Source of the DNA: Aquabacterium sp029268225
Lineage (GTDB): Bacteria > Pseudomonadota > Gammaproteobacteria > Burkholderiales > Burkholderiaceae_C
Length of the DNA: 64,000 nt
Assembly (NCBI RefSeq): GCF_037482285.1
Contig: NZ_JBBEYB010000002.1
Span: 186,001 to 250,000, forward strand
Direction of reading: 5' to 3'
Made by a program: the position numbers and the translations under genes
Notes under the pieces: generated by a model
The model's database searches: none
Told to the model about the DNA's origin: nothing
What the model saw: only the letters and a program-made list of their open reading frames with translations
In this document: positions 52,757-62,175 of the stretch, piece after piece
Layout: each line of letters begins with the position of its first letter
Position numbering within the stretch: position 1 is the first letter of the stretch

Positions 52757-53602
52757 ATGAGCTGGCTCGGTCAACTGAACCTGGATTACCGCCGCGATGG
52801 CGAACGCACCATCGCCCTCGACCGACACACCGGCCCCCTGCGCGTCCTCCAGCGCCTCTACCCCGAGGGCCCCGGCATCTGCCACCACGTACTGGTGCAC
52901 CCGCCTGGCGGCATCGTCGGCGGCGACGTGCTCCAGGTCGATGCCCACCTGGCGTCCGGCAGCCACACGCTCATCACCACGCCCGGCGCCACCCGCTTTT
53001 ACCGCAGCGCCGGTGACGAAGCCCAGCAAACCCTGCACGCCCGCCTGGACGACGACAGCCGCCTCGAATGGCTGCCGCTGGAAACCATTGCCTATCGCGG
53101 CTGCGTCGCCAGCAACCGCATGCGCTTCGACCTCGCCCCGCGCGCCGAGATGTTCGGCTGGGACGTCCTCGCCCTGGGCCTGCCCGCGGCCGGTGAGCCC
53201 TTCGACGACCCGGCTCACCCGCACGGCCGCTACACCCAAGAGATCGATCTACCCGGCGTCTGGCTGGAACGCGGCACCGTTGCCGCCACCGACCGCCTGC
53301 TGCTCGACAGCCCCCTGGGCTGGGCCGGCCACCGCGTCATGGGCACCCTCTGGTTCGCCAGCGGCACCGCCCTGCCACGTGCCCGCCGCGAGGCCCTGCT
53401 CGACGCCGCCCGCGCCGTCCAGACGAGCCACCCACTTTGCGCCACCAGCGGCAGCACCAGCGCACACGACCAGGTGGTCGTCCTGCGCGCCCTGGCGCCG
53501 CGAGTGGAGCCGCTCATGGACCTGCTGGTCTCGGTGTGGGGCCAATGGCGTACCCTGGCCTGGGAAGTGCCCCCCTGCCCGTCCCGCCTCTGGCGCACCT
53601 GA
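52757..53602 (+). CDS. ureD: Urease accessory protein UreD
   Basis: UreD (UreH), 281 residues, acts with UreF and UreG to deliver nickel to apo-urease. The family start LDYRRDGERTIALDRHTGPLRVLQRLYPEGPGICHHVLVHPPGGIVGGD is unmistakable, followed by ITTPGATRFYRS and ETIAYRG. It ends with the usual CPSRLWRT, so the protein is complete. Yet ureA, ureB, ureC or another accessory gene does not follow; the next gene, 192 bases on, is a response regulator. The gene is thus separated from the rest of its system, at least on this side. Confidence 0.93.
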   Translation: MSWLGQLNLDYRRDGERTIALDRHTGPLRVLQRLYPEGPGICHHVLVHPPGGIVGGDVLQVDAHLASGSHTLITTPGATRFYRSAGDEAQQTLHARLDDDSRLEWLPLETIAYRGCVASNRMRFDLAPRAEMFGWDVLALGLPAAGEPFDDPAHPHGRYTQEIDLPGVWLERGTVAATDRLLLDSPLGWAGHRVMGTLWFASGTALPRARREALLDAARAVQTSHPLCATSGSTSAHDQVVVLRALAPRVEPLMDLLVSVWGQWRTLAWEVPPCPSRLWRT

Positions 53603-53794
53603 TCCCCCTCAAACAAGGCTCGTACACTTACAAAAGCAGACATTTCCAGATGTCAGGCTGTTGACAGCGCCACTATGATGGCGGCCGTCTGGCTCCCAGA
53701 TCATGCGAAAACGGCTCCCCTGTGTCCCTCCGGCGTTGTTTTTTGAAGGTCTCGCCCTGGCACAACCCAAGAATAAGCAAGCAGGAGTAAACGC

Positions 53795-54517
53795 ATGAAG
53801 GTGTTGCTGATCGACGACCACCCCCTGATTCTGGCTGCCCTGCAGTCGGTCATCCAGGGCCTCGGTGACGGCGTCACCGTCTCGGCTGCAGACAGCGGGG
53901 CCAGCGCTCGTGAAACTCTGAGGCAAGATGCCAGCTATGACCTCGTGCTGCTCGACCTGCACTTGGGCGATGCCGACGGCTTCGATCTGCTCGGTGAATT
54001 GCGCTCCCGTTATCCGGCTTTGCCGGTCGTGGTCATCTCGGCCTCCGACCGCACCAGCGACGTCATCCGCGCCATCGACATGGGAGCCATGGGCTTCGTC
54101 CCCAAACGTGCCACCAACGAAACCCTTGTCGAAGCCCTGCAACAGGTCATCTCCGGCGGCGTCTACGTACCACCGATGAGCATGGGCAGCGAGCACTCTG
54201 CGCAGTTCAGCCAGTCACCCTACGTGCGTCAGGTTCAGCAAGAGTCACGTGATTCGGGCTTCCAGACCATGCCCTCGCTGCACCAACTGGGGCTCACACC
54301 GCGTCAGACCGACGTCCTGCACCTCCTGCTCAAAGGCCAGCCCAACAAGCTGATTGCCCGTGAGCTCGGCCTGTCTGTCGAAACCGTCAAAGACCACGTT
54401 GCGGCCGTGCTGCGTGCACTGGGCGTCAGCTCTCGGACCCAAGCCGTGATCGCCGTCAGCCAGATCCTGCAAAAGCAGAACGGCCTACAACACAGCAGCT
54501 CCTGGCACAGCCGCTGA
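53795..54517 (+). CDS. NarL/LuxR-type response regulator
   Basis: This 240-residue transcription factor has a receiver domain (1-120) with acidic pocket IDDH, phosphorylation Asp in LVLLDLHLGD (near 53), Ser in VISAS and Lys in VPKRA. A linker of about 45 polar residues and a LuxR helix-turn-helix (about 170-232, LTPRQTDVLHLLLKGQPNKLIARELGLSVETVKDHV) follow. It is followed after five bases by a hybrid histidine kinase, its probable partner. A 192-base gap to ureD precedes it, with the small inverted repeat GACAT/ATGTC at 53639-53654. Confidence 0.93.
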   Translation: MKVLLIDDHPLILAALQSVIQGLGDGVTVSAADSGASARETLRQDASYDLVLLDLHLGDADGFDLLGELRSRYPALPVVVISASDRTSDVIRAIDMGAMGFVPKRATNETLVEALQQVISGGVYVPPMSMGSEHSAQFSQSPYVRQVQQESRDSGFQTMPSLHQLGLTPRQTDVLHLLLKGQPNKLIARELGLSVETVKDHVAAVLRALGVSSRTQAVIAVSQILQKQNGLQHSSSWHSR

Positions 54518-54522
54518 TCGCC

Positions 54523-56352
54523 ATGTCCGCGGGCTCCCTGCCCCTTGTCGGTGCGAGCGTGCCCACCGACTCGCCTGCCAACGCCCAGCCTGATACGCCG
54601 GCTCTGGTACAAGACAGTGTGCGCCTGGTCTACCGACAGACCGGCGCGGCCCTGATGGGCCACTTCCTGGGGTTCGTGGTCACCACCCTGGTGTACTGGC
54701 ACCACGTGCCACGCACCTGGCTGTGGGCCTGGGGTGCCGCATTTGCGTTGCTATGGGTCGCGCGCTTCGTCAACCTGTTGGGTCACGAACGCGCCCTGCG
54801 GCAAGGCCCCATTGACGCCCAACGCTGGCTCCTGCGCTGGAACACCGGCGCTGTGATCGGCGCCGGGCTGTGGAGCGTGGCTGCCCTCCTGTTCTATACA
54901 CATGGCGGCCACTTCGAACGCACAGCGCTGATGCTCACGGTCTACTCGTTTGCCATCGGCGCAGTGCCCTACATGTCGTCCCAGCCCAGGCTGTTCCTGG
55001 CTTGCATGGGCCTGTACTTCATCCCCATGATCGTCCACACCGCCCTGCTGGGTGGTGCGGACAACCTGTACCTCGCAGGCATCTGGTCCATCATGTGCAT
55101 GTGCACTTTGGCCATGGGACGAGCGTTTCACAACATGTTCGGCGAAATGGTGAGCCTGCGCGTGCAAACCCAGCAACTCGCCCAACGACTGCGCAACGAA
55201 ATGGCGGCCGCCGAGAACGCGCAGCACCAGGCCGAATTGGCCAACCGAGCCAAGACCCAGTTCTTTGCCGCAGCCAGTCATGACCTGCGCCAGCCCCTGC
55301 ACGCGCTCGGACTGTTTGCCGAAGCACTGCGTCAGCACTGCAAGGACGCCGAGGTGGCCCATCTGGTCCACAGCATCAACAGCTCGGTGGATGCGCTCGA
55401 AGGCCTGTTCAGTGAATTGCTCGACATCACCAAGATCGACACCGGTGGCATCGACATCCAGGCCGAACACTTTGCATTGCGTGATCTGTTCGAGCGCCTG
55501 CGCTTGAACTTCGAGCCCACCGCATTCGAGAAGGGCCTGTCACTGCGCTTTCACGGCGCGCGGCACCACGCCTACGCTGATCCGCTGGTGGTCGAGCGCA
55601 TCTTGCGCAACCTCATCTCCAACGCCATCCGCTACACCGAGGATGGCGGCGTCCTTGTCAGCTGCCGCACCCGCGGCAATCACCTGTGCGTGCAAGTCTG
55701 GGACAGCGGCATCGGCATCTTGCCGAAAGAGCAGGAGCGCATCTTCGAAGAGTTCTACCAAACCCAAAGCAAGCGTCCGCTCGAACCCCACCATCGCAAG
55801 GGGCTGGGCCTGGGGCTCGCCATTGTCAAGCGACTGGCCAAGCTCATGGATGCCCCGCTGACCCTGCGCTCCCGCGCTGGGCATGGCACCGTGTTCACCC
55901 TGTTGCTGCCCATCGGCAAAGCCATGCGCACGCCTGTGGTTGACACACCGGTTAAACCGCGCCCCCCCATCACGCTGGACCGACGCCACATCGTCGTGGT
56001 GGAAGACGAGCCCGCCGTGGCAGAAGGCCTTGAAATCCTGCTCAAGGCCTGGGGCGCCACTGTCAGCGCCTTCGATACCCTGGATGCCGCCGCGGCCTGG
56101 GCCCGCGACACCCACCAACACCCCGACCTCTTGATTGCCGACTACCGCCTGCCCGAGCAACGCACGGGCATCGAGGTCATTCACCTCATGCGGGCGCGTT
56201 TCGGGCCAGAACTGCCCGTCATCATGGTCACGGGCAGCACCATGAGCGGCCACGAACACGAGGCCCGCAGCGAGGATTTCCACCTGCTGCTCAAGCCGGT
56301 GATCCCCACTCGCTTGCGGGCCCTGATCGCCTTCAAACTCGGACAGCGCTGA
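54523..56352 (+). CDS. Hybrid histidine kinase with C-terminal receiver
   Basis: A 609-residue membrane kinase. Five or six helices occupy about residues 40-200, with almost no periplasmic domain, so the signal may lie in the membrane. Then come a short coiled coil, the phospho-acceptor box (FFAAASHDLRQPLHALGLF, His near 253), the ATPase with N-box LRNLISNAIRY, G1 DSGIGI and G2 GLGLGLAIV, and a receiver domain (about 488-605) with VVEDEP, IADYRLPE (Asp) and KPV (Lys). It forms an operon with the NarL-type regulator; the receiver may tune the phosphoflow. Confidence 0.92.
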   Translation: MSAGSLPLVGASVPTDSPANAQPDTPALVQDSVRLVYRQTGAALMGHFLGFVVTTLVYWHHVPRTWLWAWGAAFALLWVARFVNLLGHERALRQGPIDAQRWLLRWNTGAVIGAGLWSVAALLFYTHGGHFERTALMLTVYSFAIGAVPYMSSQPRLFLACMGLYFIPMIVHTALLGGADNLYLAGIWSIMCMCTLAMGRAFHNMFGEMVSLRVQTQQLAQRLRNEMAAAENAQHQAELANRAKTQFFAAASHDLRQPLHALGLFAEALRQHCKDAEVAHLVHSINSSVDALEGLFSELLDITKIDTGGIDIQAEHFALRDLFERLRLNFEPTAFEKGLSLRFHGARHHAYADPLVVERILRNLISNAIRYTEDGGVLVSCRTRGNHLCVQVWDSGIGILPKEQERIFEEFYQTQSKRPLEPHHRKGLGLGLAIVKRLAKLMDAPLTLRSRAGHGTVFTLLLPIGKAMRTPVVDTPVKPRPPITLDRRHIVVVEDEPAVAEGLEILLKAWGATVSAFDTLDAAAAWARDTHQHPDLLIADYRLPEQRTGIEVIHLMRARFGPELPVIMVTGSTMSGHEHEARSEDFHLLLKPVIPTRLRALIAFKLGQR

Positions 56353-56414
56353 CACCCGGCAGCATCCCTCCGCGAGGTCAACCCCGCTGTCCTGAGCGCA
56401 TTCGCGAAGCGCCA

Positions 56415-57380
56415 TCAGCCTGCGCACAGCGCGCGTTTCGCCTCAACGTACTCGGCCTTCAAACGCGCCACCAACTCGGCCGCTGGCACCACCTGCTTGA
56501 TCGCGCCAATACCTTGGCCCGAGCCCCAGATGTCCTTCCAGGCCTTGGCCCGCTTGGCATCGCGGTCGCTGCCAAACGTCATCTCGCTGGGGTCACCCTC
56601 GCCCAGGTTGTCCGGGTCCAGCCCCGCGTTGACGATCGAGCCGCGCAGGTAGTTGCCATGCACGCCGGTGAACTTGCTGCTGTAGACAATGTCTGAGCTG
56701 CTGCTCTCGACGATCATCTGCTTGTACGCCTCGGCGGCACGCGCCTCGTCGGTCGCGATGAAGGCCGAGCCGATGTAGGCAAAGTCCGCCCCCATCGCCT
56801 GCGCCGCCAGAATCGAGCGGCCGTGCGCAATAGAGCCCGACAAGGCCAACGGGCCATCAAACCACTCGCGAATCTCCTGCACCAGGGCAAACGGGCTGGT
56901 CGTGCCCGCATGACCACCCGCACCGGCTGCCACCGCGATCAGGCCATCGGCACCCTTCTCGATCGCCTTGCGTGCAAACCGGTTGTTGATGATGTCGTGC
57001 ATCACCACCCCGCCCCAGCCGTGCACAGCCTGATTCACGTCCTCACGCGCACCCAGCGACGTGATGACGATGGGCACCTTGTACTTCTCGCACAATGCCA
57101 TGTCGTGCTCCAACCGGTCGTTGCTCTTGTGCACGATCTGGTTGATGGCAAACGGTGCCGCCGGTTGATCCGGATGCACCTTGTCCCAGGCCGCCAAGGT
57201 TTCGGTGATCTCGGCCAGCCAGTCTTCCAGCTGCTCGGCCGGGCGCGCATTGAGCGCCGGCATCGAGCCCACCACGCCCGCCTGACACTGCGCGATCACC
57301 AGCTTCGGATTGCTGATGATGAACAGCGGTGAGGCAATCACCGGAAAGGGCACACGCTTCAGAACATCGGGCAAAGCCAT
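56415..57380 (-). CDS. Nitronate monooxygenase (2-nitropropane dioxygenase family)
   Basis: A 321-residue FMN-dependent TIM-barrel enzyme that oxidises nitronates such as propionate 3-nitronate. Family signatures: VIASPLFIISNPKLVIAQCQAGVVGSMPALNARP at the N-terminus, FMN-binding AGAGGHAGTTSPFALVQEIR, and ALSGSIAHGRSILAAQAMGADFAYIGSAFIATDEA. ATG 57380 follows GAGGAG. It lies downstream of the acyl-CoA dehydrogenase operon on the same strand, behind a terminator-like hairpin. Confidence 0.9.
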   Translation of the reverse strand: MALPDVLKRVPFPVIASPLFIISNPKLVIAQCQAGVVGSMPALNARPAEQLEDWLAEITETLAAWDKVHPDQPAAPFAINQIVHKSNDRLEHDMALCEKYKVPIVITSLGAREDVNQAVHGWGGVVMHDIINNRFARKAIEKGADGLIAVAAGAGGHAGTTSPFALVQEIREWFDGPLALSGSIAHGRSILAAQAMGADFAYIGSAFIATDEARAAEAYKQMIVESSSSDIVYSSKFTGVHGNYLRGSIVNAGLDPDNLGEGDPSEMTFGSDRDAKRAKAWKDIWGSGQGIGAIKQVVPAAELVARLKAEYVEAKRALCAG

Positions 57381-57402
57381 GAAATCTCCTCAACAAATGA
57401 AA

Positions 57403-57435
57403 ATGCCCTCACCGGTCAGGACCGTATGAGGGCAT
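57403..57435 (-). terminator. Terminator after the acyl-CoA dehydrogenase gene
   Basis: ATGCCCTCA (57403-57411) pairs with TGAGGGCAT (57427-57435), with an inner CGGTC/GACCG stem. On the minus strand a T-rich stretch (TTTTCATTTG) follows. It separates the dehydrogenase gene from the nitronate monooxygenase gene. Confidence 0.75.
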
Positions 57436-57491
57436 CGGATGTGTCGCTCAATCCCTCAGGGTGATTGTCCGACAACTCAGCGCGTCAACGC

Positions 57492-59297
57492 TCAGAACGC
57501 TTCCAGCGGCATGGCGGTCACGCTCTCACCACCATGGAGAATGGTGTCACGCAGCGAAGCCACGCGAGCCAGGATGTGGTCGCCATAGAAACGCGCCGTG
57601 GCGATCTTGGCCTTCATGAACTCGGCGTCTTCACCGGCGGCCAGCTTGTCTTCGGCAATCATCAGCGAGCGGGCCATCTGCCAACCGGACACGAGGTTCG
57701 CGGTCAGCATCAGGTAAGGCACCGAACCCGCGAACACGGCGTTCGGGTTGCTCTTGACGTTGGCCAACACGAAGTCGACAACCTGCAAGAAGGACTCCCG
57801 AGCGGCCTTCAGCTGGGTCGCCAGCTTCTTGCCAGCAGCGCTGTCACGGCCAGCCAGTTGACCTTCCAGATCGGCGATCTGAGCGGCAATGGCCTTGGCC
57901 ACGGCACCGCCGTCACGGGCGGTCTTGCGGCCCACCAGGTCGTTGGCCTGGATGGCGGTCGTGCCTTCGTAGATCGGCAGGATGCGCGAATCGCGGTAGT
58001 ACTGAGCAGCACCGGTTTCTTCGATGAAGCCCATGCCACCGTGCACCTGCACGCCCAGCGAGGTCACTTCCACCGAGTTCTCGGTCGAGAAGCCCTTGAT
58101 CAGCGGCACCAGGAATTCATAGAAAGCCTGCGCCTTCTTGGCTTCCTCGGCGTTGGGATTGTGGTGCGCGTTGTCGTACGCAGCCGCACCCACCAGGGCC
58201 ATGGCACGCGCGCCTTCGATCAGGGCGCGCATGGTCATCAGCATGCGCTGCACATCAGGGTGGTGGATGATGGCCACGGATTCCTTGGCCGAACCGTCCA
58301 CCGGACGCGACTGCACGCGATCCTTGGCATAGGCCACGGCGTGCTGGTAAGCGCGCTCGGACACGGCGATACCCTGCAGACCCACGTCGTAGCGAGCGGC
58401 GTTCATCATGATGAACATGTATTCCAGACCGCGGTTTTCCTCGCCCACCAGGTAACCGATGGCGCCCGGGCCCACTTCGCCCTTGTCGTCACCGTAAACC
58501 AGCACCGCGGTCGGCGAGGCCTTGATGCCCAGCTTCTCTTCGATGGAGGCGCAGTACACGTCGTTGCGCTGGCCCAGCGAGCCGTCAGCATTGACCATGA
58601 ACTTCGGCACCACGAACAGCGAGATGCCCTTCACGCCTTCAGGCGCATCGGGGGTACGTGCCAGCACCAGGTGAACGATGTTCTCCACCATGTCGTGCTC
58701 ACCGTAGGTGATGAAGATCTTCTGGCCGGAGATGCGGTAGGTGCCATCGTCTTGCTTGACCGCCTTGGAGCGCACCAGCGCCAGGTCCGAACCGGCTTGC
58801 GGCTCGGTCAGGTTCATCGTGCCCGTCCACTTGCCCGACACCATGTTCGGGATGTAGCGTGTCTTGAGCTCATCGCTGCCTGCGGTCAGCAGGGCTTCGA
58901 TGGCGCCACCGGTCAGGATGGAGCACAGCGAGAAGCTCAGGTTGGCCGCCATGGTCTGCTCGACGCAGGCCGCACCGATGATCTTGGGCAGGCCCTGGCC
59001 GCCGTATTCCAGCGGTTGACCCAGGCCTTGCCAGCCGCCTTCGGCCAGCGCAGCGTATGCTTCCTTGAAGCCCTTGGACGCACGCACCACGCCGTTGTCC
59101 CACGAACCGTGGTCCTGGTCACCCGACCAGTTCAAGGGCGCGACCACGCCTTCGTTGAACTTGGCCGACTCTTCCAGCACAGCCTGAGCGGTTTCATAGC
59201 CAGCGTCTTCAAAACCGGGGATGGTGGCAACCTGATCGATGCCAGCCAGCTCCTTCATGCAGAAGAGCTGGTCTTTGACGGGAGCGCGAAAACTCAT
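57492..59297 (-). CDS. Acyl-CoA dehydrogenase (large DmdC/FadE-like type)
   Basis: A 601-residue flavoenzyme that introduces a trans-2 double bond in acyl-CoA and reduces ETF. Landmarks are MNLTEPQAGSDLALVRSKA (FAD/substrate region), IFITYGEHDM, QVHGGMGFIEETGAAQYYRDSRILPIYEGTTAIQANDLVGRK, with the catalytic Glu of IYEGTT. The extended C-terminal domain is typical of the 600-residue group that includes DmdC (methylmercaptopropionyl-CoA). The exact acyl chain is open. ATG 59297 after CGGAGAAC. It is downstream of etfB-etfA, its electron acceptor. Confidence 0.93.
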   Translation of the reverse strand: MSFRAPVKDQLFCMKELAGIDQVATIPGFEDAGYETAQAVLEESAKFNEGVVAPLNWSGDQDHGSWDNGVVRASKGFKEAYAALAEGGWQGLGQPLEYGGQGLPKIIGAACVEQTMAANLSFSLCSILTGGAIEALLTAGSDELKTRYIPNMVSGKWTGTMNLTEPQAGSDLALVRSKAVKQDDGTYRISGQKIFITYGEHDMVENIVHLVLARTPDAPEGVKGISLFVVPKFMVNADGSLGQRNDVYCASIEEKLGIKASPTAVLVYGDDKGEVGPGAIGYLVGEENRGLEYMFIMMNAARYDVGLQGIAVSERAYQHAVAYAKDRVQSRPVDGSAKESVAIIHHPDVQRMLMTMRALIEGARAMALVGAAAYDNAHHNPNAEEAKKAQAFYEFLVPLIKGFSTENSVEVTSLGVQVHGGMGFIEETGAAQYYRDSRILPIYEGTTAIQANDLVGRKTARDGGAVAKAIAAQIADLEGQLAGRDSAAGKKLATQLKAARESFLQVVDFVLANVKSNPNAVFAGSVPYLMLTANLVSGWQMARSLMIAEDKLAAGEDAEFMKAKIATARFYGDHILARVASLRDTILHGGESVTAMPLEAF

Positions 59298-59319
59298 GTT
59301 GTTCTCCGATAAACGAAAA

Positions 59320-59341
59320 GGGGCGCCTCGAAAGACGCCCC
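59320..59341 (-). terminator. Terminator-like hairpin between etfA and the dehydrogenase gene
   Basis: GGGGCG (59320-59325) and CGCCCC (59336-59341); on the minus strand followed by TTTTCGTTT. It lies within an apparent operon and may reduce read-through from etfBA into the dehydrogenase gene. Confidence 0.6.
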
Positions 59342-59384
59342 AAGAGCTCAATGATGCAGACCGTGATCTGACATCGCAGCCAGA

Positions 59385-60317
59385 TTACAGGGCCTTGACC
59401 AGCTCGGGGACGGCCGTGAACAGGTCAGCTTCCAGACCGAAATCGGCCACCTGGAAGATGGGGGCTTCAGGATCCTTGTTGATGGCCACGATGACCTTCG
59501 AATCCTTCATGCCAGCCAAGTGCTGGATGGCGCCCGAGATACCGCAAGCGATGTACAGCTCAGGGGCCACGATCTTGCCGGTCTGACCGACCTGCAGGTC
59601 GTTCGGAGCGTAGCCAGCGTCCACGGCAGCGCGCGAAGCACCGATGGCGGCGCCCAGCTTGTCAGCCAGCGGGGGCAGCACTTCGTTGAACTTCTCCGAC
59701 GAGCCCAGGGCACGGCCACCCGACACGATGATCTTGGCAGCGGTCAGCTCAGGACGCTCGGACTTGGTCACTTCGCGACCCACGAACGACGACTTGCCGG
59801 AATCGCCGACAGCGGCGATGGTTTCCACGGCAGCGGCACCACCGGTGGTGGCAGCGGCGTCGAAAGCGGTACCACGGACGGTCAGCACCTTGACGGCGTC
59901 GGCCGATTGCACGGTGGCAATGGCGTTACCGGCGTAGATGGGACGCTCGAAGGTGTCAGCCGAAACCACCTTGGTGATTTCAGAGATCTGGGCCACGTCC
60001 AGCTTGGCCGCCACGCGGGGAGCCACGTTCTTGCCCGAAGCCGTTGCGGGGAACAGGATGTGGCTGTAGCCCGAAGCCACGGCCAGCACTTGCTCGGCCA
60101 CGTTCTCAGCCAGGCCATCGGCCAGTTGAGCGCCGTCAGCGTGCAGGACCTTGGAAACGCCAGCGATTTGAGCAGCGGCAGCGGCAGCGGCACCAGCATT
60201 GGCACCGGCCACCAGCACCACCACGTCGCCACCCAGGGCCTTGGCAGCGGTCACCACATTGAGGGTGGCACCCTTGATGCTGTTGTTGTCGTGTTCAGCA
60301 ATAACGAGAGCGGTCAT
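59385..60317 (-). CDS. etfA: Electron transfer flavoprotein, alpha subunit
   Basis: EtfA (310 residues) binds FAD and passes electrons from acyl-CoA dehydrogenases to ETF-ubiquinone oxidoreductase. The C-terminal FAD-binding domain is complete: VSGGRALGSSEKF, GASRAAVDAGYAPNDLQVGQTGKIVAP, YIACGISGAIQHLAGM and IVAINKDPEAPIFQVADFGLEADLF. ATG 60317 follows GGAGATAACCC. It starts 11 bases after etfB in the same transcript. Confidence 0.96.
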   Translation of the reverse strand: MTALVIAEHDNNSIKGATLNVVTAAKALGGDVVVLVAGANAGAAAAAAAQIAGVSKVLHADGAQLADGLAENVAEQVLAVASGYSHILFPATASGKNVAPRVAAKLDVAQISEITKVVSADTFERPIYAGNAIATVQSADAVKVLTVRGTAFDAAATTGGAAAVETIAAVGDSGKSSFVGREVTKSERPELTAAKIIVSGGRALGSSEKFNEVLPPLADKLGAAIGASRAAVDAGYAPNDLQVGQTGKIVAPELYIACGISGAIQHLAGMKDSKVIVAINKDPEAPIFQVADFGLEADLFTAVPELVKAL

Positions 60318-60328
60318 GGGTTATCTCC

Positions 60329-61078
60329 TCAGATCACTTTGGCGACGTTCTTGAGCTTGTCGACCAGGGTTGCCACGTCGGCCACCTTGATGCCAGCAGA
60401 ACGCTTGGCCGGCTCGGCCACGCTCAGGGTCTTGATACGGGGGGCCACGTCCACACCCAGGTCAGCCGGCTTCACGGTGTCCAGGGGCTTCTTCTTGGCC
60501 TTCATGATGTTGGGCAGCGTCACGTAGCGAGGCTCGTTCAGACGCAGGTCGGTGGTGACCACGGCCGGCAGGCTCAGGGACACGGTTTCCAGACCACCGT
60601 CGACTTCGCGGGTCACGCTGACCTTGTCGCCAGCAACTTCCACCTTGGAAGCAAACGTGCCTTGGGGCAGACCTGCCAGGGCAGCCAGCATCTGGCCAGT
60701 CTGGTTGGAGTCGTCGTCAATGGCTTGCTTGCCCAGGATGATCAGCTGAGGCTGTTCCTTGTCGACCAGCGCCTTCAGCACCTTGGCCACGGCCAGAGGC
60801 TGCACTTCCGCGTCGGTTTCCACCAGGATGCCGCGGTCAGCACCGATGGCCATGGCCGTACGCAGGGTTTCCTGGCACTGAGCCGGGCCCACGGAGACAG
60901 CGATGATCTCGGTGACCACGCCCTTTTCCTTCAGGCGGGTGGCTTCTTCAACGGCGATTTCGTCGAAGGGGTTCATGGACATCTTGACGTTGGCGATGTC
61001 GACACCAGAGCCGTCAGACTTCACGCGAACTTTCACGTTGTAGTCCACAACCCGCTTGACCGGAACCAGAACCTTCAT
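60329..61078 (-). CDS. etfB: Electron transfer flavoprotein, beta subunit
   Basis: EtfB (249 residues) is the AMP-binding partner of EtfA. MKVLVPVKRVVDYNVKVRV and MSMNPFDEIAVEEATRLKEKG are family hallmarks, as is GKQAIDDDSNQTGQMLAALAGLPQGTFA. ATG 61078 behind GGAGAAC. It is the first gene of etfB-etfA-acyl-CoA dehydrogenase. A promoter with TAGAAT (complement of 61148-61153) lies 70 bases upstream. Confidence 0.96.
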   Translation of the reverse strand: MKVLVPVKRVVDYNVKVRVKSDGSGVDIANVKMSMNPFDEIAVEEATRLKEKGVVTEIIAVSVGPAQCQETLRTAMAIGADRGILVETDAEVQPLAVAKVLKALVDKEQPQLIILGKQAIDDDSNQTGQMLAALAGLPQGTFASKVEVAGDKVSVTREVDGGLETVSLSLPAVVTTDLRLNEPRYVTLPNIMKAKKKPLDTVKPADLGVDVAPRIKTLSVAEPAKRSAGIKVADVATLVDKLKNVAKVI

Positions 61079-61163
61079 GAGTTGTTCTCCTGCGTCATGA
61101 GGAAGTTGAGAAAAAATTTGCCGCGCCAAAAAAAGCACGATCGTTCGATTCTAGCGTGACTTC

Positions 61164-61179
61164 GGGGTTCGTGAACCCC
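61164..61179. promoter_or_regulatory. Palindrome GGGGTTC-GT-GAACCCC in the etfB promoter
   Basis: Perfect seven-base arms with a two-base centre. On the minus strand it falls on the -35 region relative to the TAGAAT -10 (61148-61153), where a bound repressor would block transcription of etfBA. No T-run follows on either strand, so it is not a normal terminator. Confidence 0.4.
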
Positions 61180-61253
61180 CTAAGCTCGCAAAAGAAAGAC
61201 AATACGCGAGTTCGCAGTCAAAGCAGTCCCCGAGAAGACCGATTTTTTGCGCC

Positions 61254-62096
61254 ATGTCAGCCCGAGCCCCTGTCTCAGACACCGTCACATCCCCTGCCCA
61301 ACAAGGACTGCATCGACGCATCGGTGTCTTTGATTCGGGACTCGGCGGCCTGTCGGTGCTGCGCGCACTGCACCAATACCTGCCCCTTGCAGACATGTTG
61401 TATGTGGCAGATTCCGGTCATGCCCCTTATGGGGAGAAGGACACAACCGAGATCATCGCCCGCAGTGAGTACATCACCGACTTCCTGCTGACGCAAGGGG
61501 CGCAAGCCATCGTGATCGCATGCAATACGGCGACAGCCGCTGCCGCGCAGCATCTGCGCGCACGCTGGCCAGACGTGCCCATCATTGGAGTGGAACCCGG
61601 CGTCAAGCCCGCGGTGGCGCACTCTCCCAGCGGAAGAATCGGCGTGCTGGCCACACCGGGCACCTTGGCCAGCCCCAAGTTTCAACACTTGGTGGAGCGC
61701 CACGGGCGCAATGCCGAGATCACCCTGCAGGCCTGCCCAGGCCTGGCCAAGGAGATCGAAAGCGGCGAGTTGGATACGCCGCGCCTGCGCGAGTTGGTGG
61801 CGCAGTTTGCAGGGCCGCTGCAAGAGGCTCAGAGCGACACGATTGTGTTGGGCTGTACGCACTACCCGTTTGTGCGCCCCCTCTTTGAGCAAGTTCTGGG
61901 ACCGGGCGTCCGGATCATCGACACCTCAGATGCGGTGGCGCGTCATGTGGCACACCTGGTGACCGAGTTGCCGGCTTGCACGCCGGAGACCTCTGGCAGC
62001 CATATCCGCTTCTGGAGCAGTGGCAACCCGGCCCTCCTGAGCCAGATCATGCAACGCTGGTTCCACCTGAAGACCGAAGCGCAGGCCCTGCCCTGA
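61254..62096 (+). CDS. murI: Glutamate racemase
   Basis: MurI (280 residues) makes D-glutamate for peptidoglycan. The substrate loop GVFDSGLGGLSVLRAL, first catalytic Cys in IACNTATAAA, and second in LGCTHYPFVRP are all present, as is the conserved ADSGHAPYGEK. ATG 61254 gives a 20-residue leader before the core. Divergent from etfBA across 175 bases. Confidence 0.96.
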   Translation: MSARAPVSDTVTSPAQQGLHRRIGVFDSGLGGLSVLRALHQYLPLADMLYVADSGHAPYGEKDTTEIIARSEYITDFLLTQGAQAIVIACNTATAAAAQHLRARWPDVPIIGVEPGVKPAVAHSPSGRIGVLATPGTLASPKFQHLVERHGRNAEITLQACPGLAKEIESGELDTPRLRELVAQFAGPLQEAQSDTIVLGCTHYPFVRPLFEQVLGPGVRIIDTSDAVARHVAHLVTELPACTPETSGSHIRFWSSGNPALLSQIMQRWFHLKTEAQALP

Positions 62097-62175
62097 ACCC
62101 ACAGACTGTCGGCGCCATGCAGGGCATGGTCTGCACGTAAGGCGGCAGACTGCGACTCGTTGAAGCACAAAATAA

